From Erysipelotrichaceae bacterium (lineage in GTDB: Bacteria; Bacillota_I; Bacilli_A; Erysipelotrichales; Erysipelotrichaceae), in NCBI GenBank assembly GCA_020026035.1, contig JAHHRC010000001.1, forward strand, positions 1 through 64,000: a stretch of 64,000 nt of DNA. Direction: 5' to 3'. The position numbers and the translations under genes are program-made. Positions 47,237 through 56,800 of the stretch are shown piece by piece; within the stretch, counting starts at the first letter, position 1, and each line of letters opens with the position of its first letter. The notes below the pieces were generated by a model. It saw only the letters and a list, made by a program, of their open reading frames with translations. It had not been told where the DNA came from and searched no databases.

Positions 47237-48222
47237 ACATGCTCACCACTTTCCATTTTTTCTTTGACGTTTAACCAACAAGCCGCATAGTGCATCTCAT
47301 TGATTACCATCTTTTCACACGCTCTCTTGCAACAAATGCGCATTGCCTTTTCACACCGTGGTGCAAATGGGCAACCCTTTGGCATGTTGAGCAAGTCAAT
47401 CGGTGTTCCTTGAATTGGCTTCAACGGTTTCCCTTTACTCGATGTCGTTGGAATTGATTGCATTAAGCCTTTCGTGTATTCATGTTTTGGATTGTAGAAG
47501 ATTTCATCTGCTGTTCCTTGTTCACAAATACCACCGGCATACATCACAATCACCTCATCACACATCTGGGCAACGACTCCTAAGTCATGGGTAATCAAGA
47601 TAATCGCCATGCCAAGTTCTCTTTGAATGTTCTTCATAAGATCTAGAATACTTGCTTGAATCGTTACATCCAATGCCGTTGTTGGTTCATCGGCAATTAA
47701 GATATCCGGTTCGCAAGCAAGTGCCATTGCGATCATCACTCTTTGTCTCATACCCCCAGAGAATTCATAGGGATATTGTTTCATGCGCTTTTCTGGTTCA
47801 TTCACATTTACCAAAACAAGCATCTGTACCGCCCTTGCATAGGCTTCTTGTTTTGTGCGATTCGTATGTAACAAAATCGCTTCCATCAGCTGTTGGCCAA
47901 TGGTTAATGTTGGATTTAAAGAAGTCATTGGATCTTGGAAGATAATGGAAATCTTATTTCCACGAATCTTTCGCATCTCACTTTCTTCTAAGCCAACCAA
48001 TTCTTTTTGTCGAAAGCGAATCGATCCTTCCACAATCTTTCCACTTCCAGCAAGGATTTGTAGGATCGAATAGGAAGTAACCGATTTCCCACTTCCTGAT
48101 TCGCCAACAATTCCTAATACCTTTCCCTCATCTAAATTGAAGGAAACACCATTCACTGCTTTTACTTCTCCTGCATCGGTAAAGAATGAAGTATGCAGGT
48201 TTTTTACTTCTAATAGTGCCAT
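47233..48222 (-). CDS. oppD: Oligopeptide ABC transporter, ATPase OppD
   Basis: The partner ATPase of OppF. The 329-residue chain has Walker A GESGSGKSVTSY, signature FSGGMRQRVMIAMAL, Walker B ILIADEPTTALD, and the C-terminal GCPFAPRC segment with four or more cysteines. GGAGAG precedes the ATG, 15 bases after oppC. Confidence 0.95.
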   Translation of the reverse strand: MALLEVKNLHTSFFTDAGEVKAVNGVSFNLDEGKVLGIVGESGSGKSVTSYSILQILAGSGKIVEGSIRFRQKELVGLEESEMRKIRGNKISIIFQDPMTSLNPTLTIGQQLMEAILLHTNRTKQEAYARAVQMLVLVNVNEPEKRMKQYPYEFSGGMRQRVMIAMALACEPDILIADEPTTALDVTIQASILDLMKNIQRELGMAIILITHDLGVVAQMCDEVIVMYAGGICEQGTADEIFYNPKHEYTKGLMQSIPTTSSKGKPLKPIQGTPIDLLNMPKGCPFAPRCEKAMRICCKRACEKMVINEMHYAACWLNVKEKMESGEHV

Positions 48223-48237
48223 AGTCTCTCTCCTTAG

Positions 48238-49287
48238 TTATCCATTTAGCTTTGGATCGAATGCATCTCGTAATCCATCCCCAAATAGATTCAATGACAA
48301 CACAATCAAGGAAATTACAACCGCTGGGATTACCAAACGGTAGGCATACGATGTAATTCCGTTCAATGCGTCAGAAGCAAGGGAACCAAGGGATGGCATT
48401 GGGGCATTAATACCCAAACCTAGGAAGGAGAGATAACTTTCGGTGAAAATAGCAGACGGTATTTGTAGAGCAGTTGAAATCACAATCACAGAAATGCAAT
48501 TGGGAATCAAATGCTTCTTAATCACCCATCCACCCCTCGCACCACTTGCTTGCGCGGCTAATATATACTCTTGTTCTCGTAACGATAGGATTTGACCGCG
48601 TATCAAACGTGCCATCGAGACCCAATAGAGTAAGGCAAATACAATAAATAAGGACAACATATTCGTTCCTAAATGCTCAAAGATCCCACCTTCGACATTC
48701 AACGATACCTTCAATACCGAAGATAGTAGAATCACCATTAACATATCTGGTAACGAATAAATCACATCCACTATACGCATAATCACCATGTCAACCTTGC
48801 CACCAAAGTAGCCTGAGATTGACCCAATCAATAAACCAATGACAAGTACGATAATACTTGCAAAGAATCCAACGGATAACGATACCCGTGTTCCATAGAC
48901 AACACGAATAAAGTAATCACGCCCTTGCGAATCGGTTCCAAAGATGTGTGGGAACACATGTTCGCCTGCTTCAATCATCTTTAACTCTTGCCTAGAATAA
49001 GCAAAAGGAGCTAAGTTATTAAACGATGGATCCATTGGCTTCCCCGGTTGCATTCCTAACAATGTATCGTAGGAATAGGGAAAGAACATTGGAATAAAGA
49101 TTGCACTTAAGGCAATCACAACAATAATCCAGAAACTAATCATTGCGACTTTGTTCTTTCTAAGACGCTTTAGCCCATCTTTGAAGAACGTTGTTGATGG
49201 TCGCATCTTTACCATGTAGGCCTTTTCTTCTTCACTTGCTAAAAGGAAGTCGTCTAGATCCACATGCATTGATGGAATAGTACTCAT
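48238..49287 (-). CDS. oppC: Oligopeptide ABC transporter, permease OppC
   Basis: One of the two channel subunits. The 349-residue chain has a cytoplasmic N-terminal segment of about 45 residues, a first helix, and then the permease core with the EAA loop EYILAAQASGARGGWVIKKHLIPN that contacts the ATPases. GGGGAGG precedes the ATG, 12 bases after oppB. Confidence 0.94.
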   Translation of the reverse strand: MSTIPSMHVDLDDFLLASEEEKAYMVKMRPSTTFFKDGLKRLRKNKVAMISFWIIVVIALSAIFIPMFFPYSYDTLLGMQPGKPMDPSFNNLAPFAYSRQELKMIEAGEHVFPHIFGTDSQGRDYFIRVVYGTRVSLSVGFFASIIVLVIGLLIGSISGYFGGKVDMVIMRIVDVIYSLPDMLMVILLSSVLKVSLNVEGGIFEHLGTNMLSLFIVFALLYWVSMARLIRGQILSLREQEYILAAQASGARGGWVIKKHLIPNCISVIVISTALQIPSAIFTESYLSFLGLGINAPMPSLGSLASDALNGITSYAYRLVIPAVVISLIVLSLNLFGDGLRDAFDPKLNG

Positions 49288-49299
49288 ATATCCTCCCCT

Positions 49300-50226
49300 T
49301 TAATCCAAGTTGATTCTTGGATCTACAATCTTATACAAGATGTCTGACACTAAGTTCATAATGACAATCAATGAACTCAGAATAATCGTCGTACCCATAA
49401 TCAAGGTATAATCACGATTCGTAATACTTTGAACAAATGCTCTACCAATACCTGGTACGGCAAAGATTTGTTCGACTACAAGTGAGCCTGTCACAATGTA
49501 GGCTAACATTGGACCAAAGTATGTAATCACCGGTACCAATGCGTTTTTTAAAGCATGTTTGAAGATCACTTTGTTTTTACTAACACCCTTGGCTTTCGCC
49601 GTTCGAATGTAGTCTTGCGATAGAACATCCAACATCGATGATCTAGTAAGTCGTGTGATGTAAGCCATTGGATATAACATCAATGTCACAATCGGAAGGA
49701 TCAACCCTTCACTACTTGTCCCATTGGCTGGTAATATCTTGAGCTTCAACGCAAACCACACAAGTAATAACGTTCCAATAATGAAGCTTGGCATTGAAAC
49801 AAACGCTGTCGTTAGTACCATGATGACTCGATCCAAAACTGTATTTCGACGAAGTGCGGCAATGGAGCCTAGAACAATGCCAAACACTAATGCAAATACA
49901 GCGGCAATCAAACCAAGCTTCGCGCTTGTCTTCATCCCATCTTGGATGATATCAATCACCAACCGTCCACGTTGTTTCAAAGAAGGACCAAAGTCTAACG
50001 TCAAGACCCCACGAACGTAGGTTCCAAACTGCACGATCAGTGGTTGGTCAAGACCATACTTCGCTTCAATCGCCTTCTGTGCTGCAGGTGAAACTGCTTT
50101 CTCTCCTAGAAACGGACCACCTGGCACCTTATGCATCACGAAGAATGTAATCGCGATGACGATAAATACGGTAAAGATTGCCAGAAGAATTCGTTTCAAT
50201 AAATACTTTGCTGTCTTACCACTCAT
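49300..50226 (-). CDS. oppB: Oligopeptide ABC transporter, permease OppB
   Basis: The first gene of the operon. The 308-residue chain starts KYLLKRILLAIFTVFIVIAITFF, has the typical HKVPGGPF and the EAA loop DYIRTAKAKGVSKNKVIFKHALKN. AGGAGG precedes the ATG. The operon order oppB-C-D-F-A is typical of Firmicutes except for oppA being last. Confidence 0.94.
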   Translation of the reverse strand: MSGKTAKYLLKRILLAIFTVFIVIAITFFVMHKVPGGPFLGEKAVSPAAQKAIEAKYGLDQPLIVQFGTYVRGVLTLDFGPSLKQRGRLVIDIIQDGMKTSAKLGLIAAVFALVFGIVLGSIAALRRNTVLDRVIMVLTTAFVSMPSFIIGTLLLVWFALKLKILPANGTSSEGLILPIVTLMLYPMAYITRLTRSSMLDVLSQDYIRTAKAKGVSKNKVIFKHALKNALVPVITYFGPMLAYIVTGSLVVEQIFAVPGIGRAFVQSITNRDYTLIMGTTIILSSLIVIMNLVSDILYKIVDPRINLD

Positions 50227-50249
50227 TCTCTCTCCTCCTTGATGTAAGT

Positions 50250-50278
50250 AATATAATCACTTTCATTTTTGTTTACAA
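50250..50278 (-). promoter_or_regulatory. Promoter of the opp operon
   Basis: On the minus strand TTGTAA (50273-50278), 17 bases, TATATT (50250-50255), 24 bases before oppB. Upstream to about 50350 the DNA is very AT-rich with A- and T-runs, consistent with an UP-like region; I see no clear CodY box. Confidence 0.7.
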
Positions 50279-50361
50279 TAGACTTTCAAATAAATTTACA
50301 TCATATCGAAAACATTTATGAAACAAGAATGTAAATAAGAAAAAGTTATTAAAGACCACAC

Positions 50362-50394
50362 AAAAAAGTAGACTTTTCAAACAAAAAGCCTACT
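50362..50394 (-). terminator. Terminator of the orphan ABC ATPase gene
   Basis: AGTAG+CTTTT / AAAAG+CTACT with one mismatch and a short loop, followed on the minus strand by TTTTTTG. Confidence 0.75.
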
Positions 50395-50412
50395 ACCATA
50401 CAATATTTCATT

Positions 50413-51420
50413 TCATTCATTTACAAAAAGAATCACATAACCTAAATCAATTTCAAAACAAACCTCATCACCAACCGCATATTCCACATCTGAATACAGC
50501 GTCCAACCATCACATTCCAATACAAATCGACCCTCTTCAAACACACAAGACGATACACAAAGACGATACAACCCATCCTTACAAATCGAAATATGTTGTG
50601 GCCGAATCCCAATCACATAGCTACCACTCACATCGTTTCCAACATCCAAAACACCGTTAAACAAAGATACTTTCCCATGCACAAAGTCTACCTGTCTTAC
50701 ATTCATCATTGGCTTTCCTAGAAACATGCCAACAAATAAACAATTTGGATGTTCATATAACGACGCATACGAATCCAAGGCAAGAAGTCTACCATCCTTC
50801 ATTACCCCAACCACATCGCCCATATACATCGCATCTTCTTGGTTGTGACTGACAAATACCATTGTCATTTCATATTTTCTTTGTAATGCTCGTATTTCCT
50901 TACGCAATTCTTTTTGCAATAAAGGATCTAAAGAAGAAAATGGCTCATCCAACAATAAGATACGAGGCCTTCTTACAAGCGCTCTTGCAATACTCACTCT
51001 TTTTTTCTCACCACCACTTAACGTACATGGATAGCGGTCTAACAAATGGCCAATGTGTAAAACATCTGCCACTTCGTTTACCATCGAAGCAATTTCCTCT
51101 TTTGTATAGCCAAGATACGCTAAGCCATAGGCAATATTCTCAAAGACTCTTGTTTCTTCAAACAATGCGGCATCTTGAAAGATCATCGCAACATTTCGTT
51201 TACTTGCTTGAACCTCATTCATGACTTGTCCATCAAACAAAATACGCCCATCACTTACTTCTTCTAAGCCAGCAAGCATTCGCAATAACGATGTCTTACC
51301 AGATCCACTTGGCCCAACGATGACCAAAGACTTGCCTCGTTCTAAGGTAAACGAAACATCTTTAACAGCTTCAACACTTCCATAATGTTTGTATACATGT
51401 TGTACTTCAATCTTACTCAT
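50413..51420 (-). CDS. Sugar-type ABC ATPase (MalK/MsmK/UgpC-like), orphan
   Basis: The 335-residue ATPase has Walker A VGPSGSGKTSLL, Q-loop MIFQDAALF, signature TLSGGEKKRVSIARAL, Walker B ILLLDEPFSSLD and the switch His in VSHNQED. A C-terminal extension of about 100 residues looks like the TOBE-type regulatory domain of the MalK group. There is no permease or binding protein beside it; in Firmicutes one MsmK-like ATPase often serves several sugar importers, so it may be such a shared subunit. The promoter -10 is so close that the message may start at or next to the ATG. Confidence 0.82.
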   Translation of the reverse strand: MSKIEVQHVYKHYGSVEAVKDVSFTLERGKSLVIVGPSGSGKTSLLRMLAGLEEVSDGRILFDGQVMNEVQASKRNVAMIFQDAALFEETRVFENIAYGLAYLGYTKEEIASMVNEVADVLHIGHLLDRYPCTLSGGEKKRVSIARALVRRPRILLLDEPFSSLDPLLQKELRKEIRALQRKYEMTMVFVSHNQEDAMYMGDVVGVMKDGRLLALDSYASLYEHPNCLFVGMFLGKPMMNVRQVDFVHGKVSLFNGVLDVGNDVSGSYVIGIRPQHISICKDGLYRLCVSSCVFEEGRFVLECDGWTLYSDVEYAVGDEVCFEIDLGYVILFVNE

Positions 51421-51426
51421 ACCCCT

Positions 51427-51435
51427 ATTTTAGCA
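51427..51435 (-). promoter_or_regulatory. Extended -10 promoter directly before the ABC ATPase
   Basis: The minus strand reads TGCTAAAAT, only 6 bases before the ATG at 51420, so transcription would begin about at the start codon. AGGGG lies 1-2 bases before the ATG, too close for a normal ribosome site. Confidence 0.45.
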
Positions 51436-51446
51436 TAAACAGAACA

Positions 51447-51468
51447 AAAGACCGCCTTAGCGATCTTT
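51447..51468 (-). terminator. Terminator of the glycosyltransferase gene
   Basis: AAAGATCGC / GCGGTCTTT (one G-U) with the stop codon TAA as the loop, followed on the minus strand by TTGTTC; T-run short. Confidence 0.65.
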
Positions 51469-52431
51469 GTTGTAAGTTCGTTTGGAAATAATATATCTTG
51501 GACGACGTTTCGTCTCCATGTAGGTTTTACCTACATACTCCCCAATCACACCTATACTTAATAACTGCAATCCTCCAAGGAATAGAACAATACATGTAAG
51601 TGATGCCCAGCCTTGTACGGTATTGTTGGTTAAATGTCGTACAATTGCCCAAATAATACCCGCAAAGCCAAACACACTCACCCATGCACCAACTTTGGCA
51701 ATCAAGTGAATTGGTTCAACCGATAAGTCCGTAATCCCATTGATCGCTAAAGCAATCATCTTCTTCAATGGATAATGACTTTCTCCAGCCATGCGTTCTT
51801 TTCTTGAGTAATACACACTTGTTGAATGGAATCCAATCAGCGGGAACATGCCTCGTAAGAATAGATTCACTTCTTCATAGTCTTTAAAATGCTCTAATAC
51901 GGTATTTGACACCAAACGATAATCGGCGTGGTTGTATACCACTTCTGCCCCTAAATGATTCATCAACTTATAAAACGATTGGGCTGAATTCCGTTTAAAC
52001 CAAGTATCCGTTTCTCTAGAAGATCGAACCCCATAGACAACTTCTGCGCCTTGTAAGTAGGCATCCACCATATCTTCCATGGCATGTATGTCATCTTGTC
52101 CATCACAGTCAATGGAAATCGTAATATCGCACTGTCCTAATGCTTCCATAAGCCCTGCTAGTACAGCATTTTGATGTCCTCGATTTCGGGATTGGGAAAT
52201 GCCAATAAAGCATTCATCTTCTTTACTAAACGAATCAATCAATGACCAAGTCGCATCTTTACTGCCATCATTCACAAATAAGATTCGACTCTTTTCACTG
52301 ATTCGATTCGTATCTTTTAACAATTGTAATTCCGCTTTGAATTGTGGTGCTGTAATTGGTAATACGGCCTCTTCGTTATAACAAGGAATCACAATCCATA
52401 GAGTCGGTTTTTCATTTCTAATACGTTCCAT
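51457..52431 (-). CDS. Family 2 glycosyltransferase, polyprenyl-phosphate type
   Basis: The 324-residue protein has a GT-A catalytic domain with WIVIPCYNEEAVLP at the start, the nucleotide/metal motif SIDCDGQDD, and HADYRLVSN, followed by two membrane helices near the C terminus (about 240-260 and 275-300). This is the layout of DPM1/GtrB/ArnC-like enzymes that load a single sugar onto undecaprenyl phosphate. The sugar is unknown. It has its own promoter and stands alone. Confidence 0.88.
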   Translation of the reverse strand: MERIRNEKPTLWIVIPCYNEEAVLPITAPQFKAELQLLKDTNRISEKSRILFVNDGSKDATWSLIDSFSKEDECFIGISQSRNRGHQNAVLAGLMEALGQCDITISIDCDGQDDIHAMEDMVDAYLQGAEVVYGVRSSRETDTWFKRNSAQSFYKLMNHLGAEVVYNHADYRLVSNTVLEHFKDYEEVNLFLRGMFPLIGFHSTSVYYSRKERMAGESHYPLKKMIALAINGITDLSVEPIHLIAKVGAWVSVFGFAGIIWAIVRHLTNNTVQGWASLTCIVLFLGGLQLLSIGVIGEYVGKTYMETKRRPRYIISKRTYNKDR

Positions 52432-52455
52432 ATGAAATTCCTTTCCACTGTCTCA

Positions 52456-52484
52456 ATTATCCTACAAAATCCAGCTTTAATCAA
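52456..52484 (-). promoter_or_regulatory. Promoter of the glycosyltransferase gene
   Basis: On the minus strand TTGATT (52479-52484), 17 bases, GATAAT (52456-52461). The -35 overlaps the tail of the frr terminator. Confidence 0.6.
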
Positions 52485-52509
52485 AAAGAAGTGGCCGTAA
52501 CCACTTCTT
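52483..52509 (-). terminator. Terminator of the pyrH-frr operon
   Basis: AAGAAGTGG / CCACTTCTT, perfect 9-bp stem, 6-base loop, followed on the minus strand by TTTGATT. Confidence 0.9.
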
Positions 52510-52512
52510 GCT

Positions 52513-53061
52513 TTATACCTTAAGTACTTCTGCTTCTTTTGCGCTAGCAAGTTCATCGATGAGCTTTACATACTTGTCTGTCACCTTTTGAACTTCTTCT
52601 TCCTGACGCTTACGGATATCTTCCGATGTTTCTTCATCTTTCTTGATGTCGTTCATTGCGTCACGACGTACATTACGAACTTGTACCTTCGCAGCTTCGG
52701 ACATTGCCTTAACCTTCTTGACCATTTCCTTACGAACTTCACCTGTAAGCATTGGAACAGTTAGACGAACTACCTTCCCATCGTTTTGAGGTGCAATTCC
52801 TAGGTCTGCAAGATTTAATGCATGTTCGATGTCCTTAAGACTTGATGGGTCATAAGGCTTGATGACGATTGTACGTCCTTCTTGAACAGAAATCGAAGCA
52901 ATTTGCATCAATGGAGTTGCAGATCCGTAATAATCTACATCAATTCCATTTACCATATTTGCATTTGCCATACCTGTTCGAACAGTGTTGAGCTCGTTAC
53001 GTAGGAATTCAACTTTCTCTTCCATTTCTAACTCGCATGATTCAACGATTTCGTAACTCAT
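52513..53061 (-). CDS. frr: Ribosome recycling factor
   Basis: RRF splits post-termination ribosomes with EF-G. The 182-residue chain fits the family length and shows VDYYGSATPLMQIASI, IKPYDPSSLKDIEHAL and the VRNVRRDAMNDIKK stretch. AGGAGG precedes the ATG. It follows pyrH by 14 bases, the standard bacterial pairing. Confidence 0.97.
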   Translation of the reverse strand: MSYEIVESCELEMEEKVEFLRNELNTVRTGMANANMVNGIDVDYYGSATPLMQIASISVQEGRTIVIKPYDPSSLKDIEHALNLADLGIAPQNDGKVVRLTVPMLTGEVRKEMVKKVKAMSEAAKVQVRNVRRDAMNDIKKDEETSEDIRKRQEEEVQKVTDKYVKLIDELASAKEAEVLKV

Positions 53062-53075
53062 AAAATTTCCTCCTG

Positions 53076-53777
53076 TTATTTAATAATGGTGCCAATCTTT
53101 TCACCACTTACCGCCCTAACGATATTGCCACTTTCGTTCATGTTAAAGACCATAAGTTCCATCTTATTGTCCATACACATACTTGTTGCAGTTGAATCCA
53201 TTACCTGTAGACCCTTGTTTAATAGGTCCATGTAAGTAAGGGTTTCAAACTTAACAGCGTTTGGATCCTTCTTAGGATCTGCACTGTACACACCATCAAC
53301 GCCATTTTTCGCCATCAAAATAACATCAGCTTTGATCTCTGATGCACGCAAAGCAGCTGTTGTGTCTGTAGAGAAATAAGGACTACCTGTTCCTCCACCG
53401 AAAATCACAACTGTTCCCTTTTCTAAATGATGCACAGCGCGTCTTTGAATGAATGGTTCAGCAACCTTTGGCATATCAATTGCTGTTTGCACACGTGTAT
53501 CCACACCAACTGCCTCTAAAGCAGATTGAATAGCAAGGGCATTGATAATCGTTGCAAGCATTCCCATATAATCGCCTTGAACACGGTCAATTCCAATATC
53601 AGCGACCGTCTTTCCCCGAATGAAGTTACCTCCACCCACGACAATGGCAATCTCAGTGCCAAGTTTTTGCGCTTCTTTAATCTCTTCAGCAAGATTGTGA
53701 AGAATGTTCGGGTCGAAGTTCTTCTCTGTACCGGAGAGCGCTTCCCCGGAAAGCTTCAATAAGACTCTTTTATACAT
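53076..53777 (-). CDS. pyrH: UMP kinase
   Basis: PyrH phosphorylates UMP to UDP as a hexamer. The ATG at 53777 (AGAGGAA upstream) gives 233 residues beginning [13 protein letters not shown]; a longer frame to 53855 crosses the promoter. Motifs are [11 protein letters not shown], the ATP-site [12 protein letters not shown] and [12 protein letters not shown]. tsf and rpsB, frequent neighbours upstream, are not present here; the giant pilin gene is. Confidence 0.96.
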   Translation of the reverse strand: MYKRVLLKLSGEALSGTEKNFDPNILHNLAEEIKEAQKLGTEIAIVVGGGNFIRGKTVADIGIDRVQGDYMGMLATIINALAIQSALEAVGVDTRVQTAIDMPKVAEPFIQRRAVHHLEKGTVVIFGGGTGSPYFSTDTTAALRASEIKADVILMAKNGVDGVYSADPKKDPNAVKFETLTYMDLLNKGLQVMDSTATSMCMDNKMELMVFNMNESGNIVRAVSGEKIGTIIK

Positions 53778-53804
53778 ATTTGTCTTTCCTCTCATTCTTT
53801 TCCC

Positions 53805-53813
53805 ATTATAGCA
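53805..53813 (-). promoter_or_regulatory. Extended -10 promoter of pyrH-frr
   Basis: The minus strand reads TGCTATAAT, 28 bases before the pyrH start. Confidence 0.6.
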
Positions 53814-53856
53814 TTCAAACATTTTCTTTCCTAATCTTTTTCGACATTTCGCCAAT

Positions 53857-53880
53857 GAAAAAGAACACCTCAGTGCTCTT
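53857..53880 (-). terminator. Terminator of the pilus operon
   Basis: On the minus strand AAGAGCAC / GTGTTCTT (one G-U, loop TGAG) spans the stop codon of the giant pilin gene and is followed by TTTC. Confidence 0.75.
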
Positions 53881-56800
53881 CTTCATCTGTGATTTCGTTT
53901 TCAACAGGGCCAGCCTCTTCAATCGCTTTCTCTTCTTCATTAGCGACCGGTTCAGCTTCCATCTTGACTTCTTCAGCCTCTTCAAAATATTGATTGATGT
54001 CAACATTTTCAAGTTTCTTAGCATAGCCATCCATGAATGCTTGCCATGTTGGATCTTCGAACTTGTTACGCATCTCTTCAACGAGTTGATTTAATTCAGC
54101 CACTTTTTCAGCAGTAACAATTTCTTCAAACTTCTTATTCATTTCTTCCAATTGTTCTACCGTCGGAAGATTCTCAAGATTCGTAAACAACTCCGTATTC
54201 GCAGCCTTAAATGCATCAAAGCTATATCCATCAATCGGATACGCATTAGCTACATCAAGTATCTTTTGAACATTCTCATTGTATAACTCACGTATCACAT
54301 CCACGTCATACGATTCTGCTGGGTAATCGCGTTCAATTGCACGTTCAACATCTTCTAATACAAACGGACGCGCATTTACTTTGAATGTCAAACTGGATAA
54401 CACATTTACGATTTTTCCATCCCAAGTTTGTACTTCATCTGTTTGATATTCTAGCTTAATTGATTTTTCATCAACCTTCTGTTCTTCGTTATAGATATTT
54501 AAATACATCTTACCGATTACACTTTGATCAAAAATAAACCGCGTATTTTCTGTATTTAGTGTATACGTATATACATCTCCATCTAGTTTTTTAGAAAAAC
54601 TTGGAATTGGTTGGCTATTATCAAATGTCAAATAGTCGTCTTTCTCCGGGAATAATCCATATTGACCAATCTTAACAGTTCCTTTTGCGTCAAATACATT
54701 CTGATCCACTAAGTTCAATTTCCCAATTGGGTAGTTGAATTGCTTTTTGAAATATTTTGGATTCACAATTTCTTTTCCGATATCCGTATGCACAGAATAC
54801 TCTTTATCCCATTTTGACCAGCTTAATAGCGTTCCACTGAACCCCTTTACTTCATAAACAAAATCAGCTAGATCATAATATTTTCCATCATCGGAATATC
54901 TATTCCAATTCCTTTCAACTGAAATACGAAGTGGGATGTAATTTTTCTTCAAACTCCAACCAATTGCATCTGTAGCCACATTGCATTTATACTGCGTTTT
55001 TAACGAATTGAATTTCAGTGTATATTTCTCTTTTGTATATAGCCTTATAATGTCTTCACTCATCATTTCACAATCAAGATATACATCCGATAGTGTCACT
55101 CGATCTACATATCCATCATTCGAAATATACGCAAGATTGATTGACTGAGCTAACACATAGTTTCCATCTCTATGTGGTTCATGTCCTAAATCAATTTTTT
55201 CAATAAATACGTTCTTACCACGAAGTTCTGGATGATCTAGATGATAATTTCCGTACAACGGAATCTGTAAGTCTCCAAAATATCCCATTGGGAATCCATT
55301 AATTAACTTACTATACGGAACATATCTTTGATTTCCTTCATTAAACGTCCGCGTATAGCCATCTACATTCCATAACTCATCATTCAGAACTTCCACATTC
55401 GCACTGAATAATCCCCTAGATTCATCTTGTTCCAATTGTTCAGATAGGTTCACTTCATAATTGTAGTTATTCCCATTTTTTTGCATTGTTCCACGATAGC
55501 TAAATGGCACATAGTTTTTATGTTTATAGTGACCGTTATATACATAACAATAGTTATTCGAAATATTTGGTGTTCCATTAACTTCATAAACAAAACCATC
55601 TAATCGGGATTCCTCCGGATGATTTATATCACCAATCGCGAAACAATTCTTAGTTGTGGAATTCGGTTCCAAGCGATATACGAATCCGGTATACATTACA
55701 ATCTCGTTCAATGAAACAGGATTCATTTCCGTATTTGCATAACTACAATCAATCTCTCCTTCGTTATTGACTGCAAAGCCAATCGCAAACGCTCTATTAT
55801 TATTCGGAAGTACATCAAGTTTTGCAGTAACAGAACAATTTGAAATCCGTTTCTCATTGTATGCAACAAAACCAATCGCATCCGTTCCTTTATTACCAAT
55901 ACTCATTAAGGTATACAAATCCCCTACAGAAGCATCTCGTATTTGATTCAATTGCGATTTCAATTGTTTCTTAAGATCATCTTTCTGATCACCATACGCA
56001 AGCTTTGAGTACATACCAATTAATTCATTTGGTTCATAAATCATATGAATTGGAATATTTTTATTTGTAGAACCGTCAATGCCACCTTTGTATGTATAGG
56101 TATTCAAGTCAAAGTATTTACTTAAGTAAGTTTCAAACAGTTCTTTATTACTAAATAACTGACATCCACTCATTATACCGGCATTCGTTTTCACTGCACC
56201 AACTTTACCAACCAAAGAATTTACAATGTCCACATTCTCGACGTTTCCATCATTTCGTTCCAATAGACCATTCTCTTTCATTACCGAATGCACAATGGAT
56301 GGTTGCGATTTCATCCCTTTTATCGTTCCAAAGTTTGTGTTTGCAATTCCACTATTCAAAACCAAACACTCTTCAACAAGCGGATTTACAATTTCACCGC
56401 GATTTGTTTCTACAATCCCATAAGCAAGCGTAGAAGAATCCGTATATTGTATTGAACTAACTTCCGTTTCTTTCCATGTCTTTGTGGCATACAAGTTAGA
56501 TGATCCGATGTTTCTAACCCTGCAATTCTGAATCGAATTCATGTTTTCTCTTGCAATACCATACGTAACTTTCATCTTATTTTCCGTATTGATATTGAAT
56601 TGTCCACCACCATTGAACTGAACCGTTTCCGCATTCGTCCCCGAAACTTCACAGAAATCAATGATTCCTTCATTCGATTCAACAATACCATTCGTCACAA
56701 TCATTTCTTTCGATGGATTCGTATTCCAAACATGACAATTACGTATCGTACCGTTTTGCCCATTCAAATTCGCAATTCCACTTACCGCATTCGAATTGAC

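Noticed and set aside
53778..53855. Extended N terminus for PyrH
   Set aside because: It crosses the extended -10 promoter and has no ribosome site; the ATG at 53777 starts the conserved [13 protein letters not shown].
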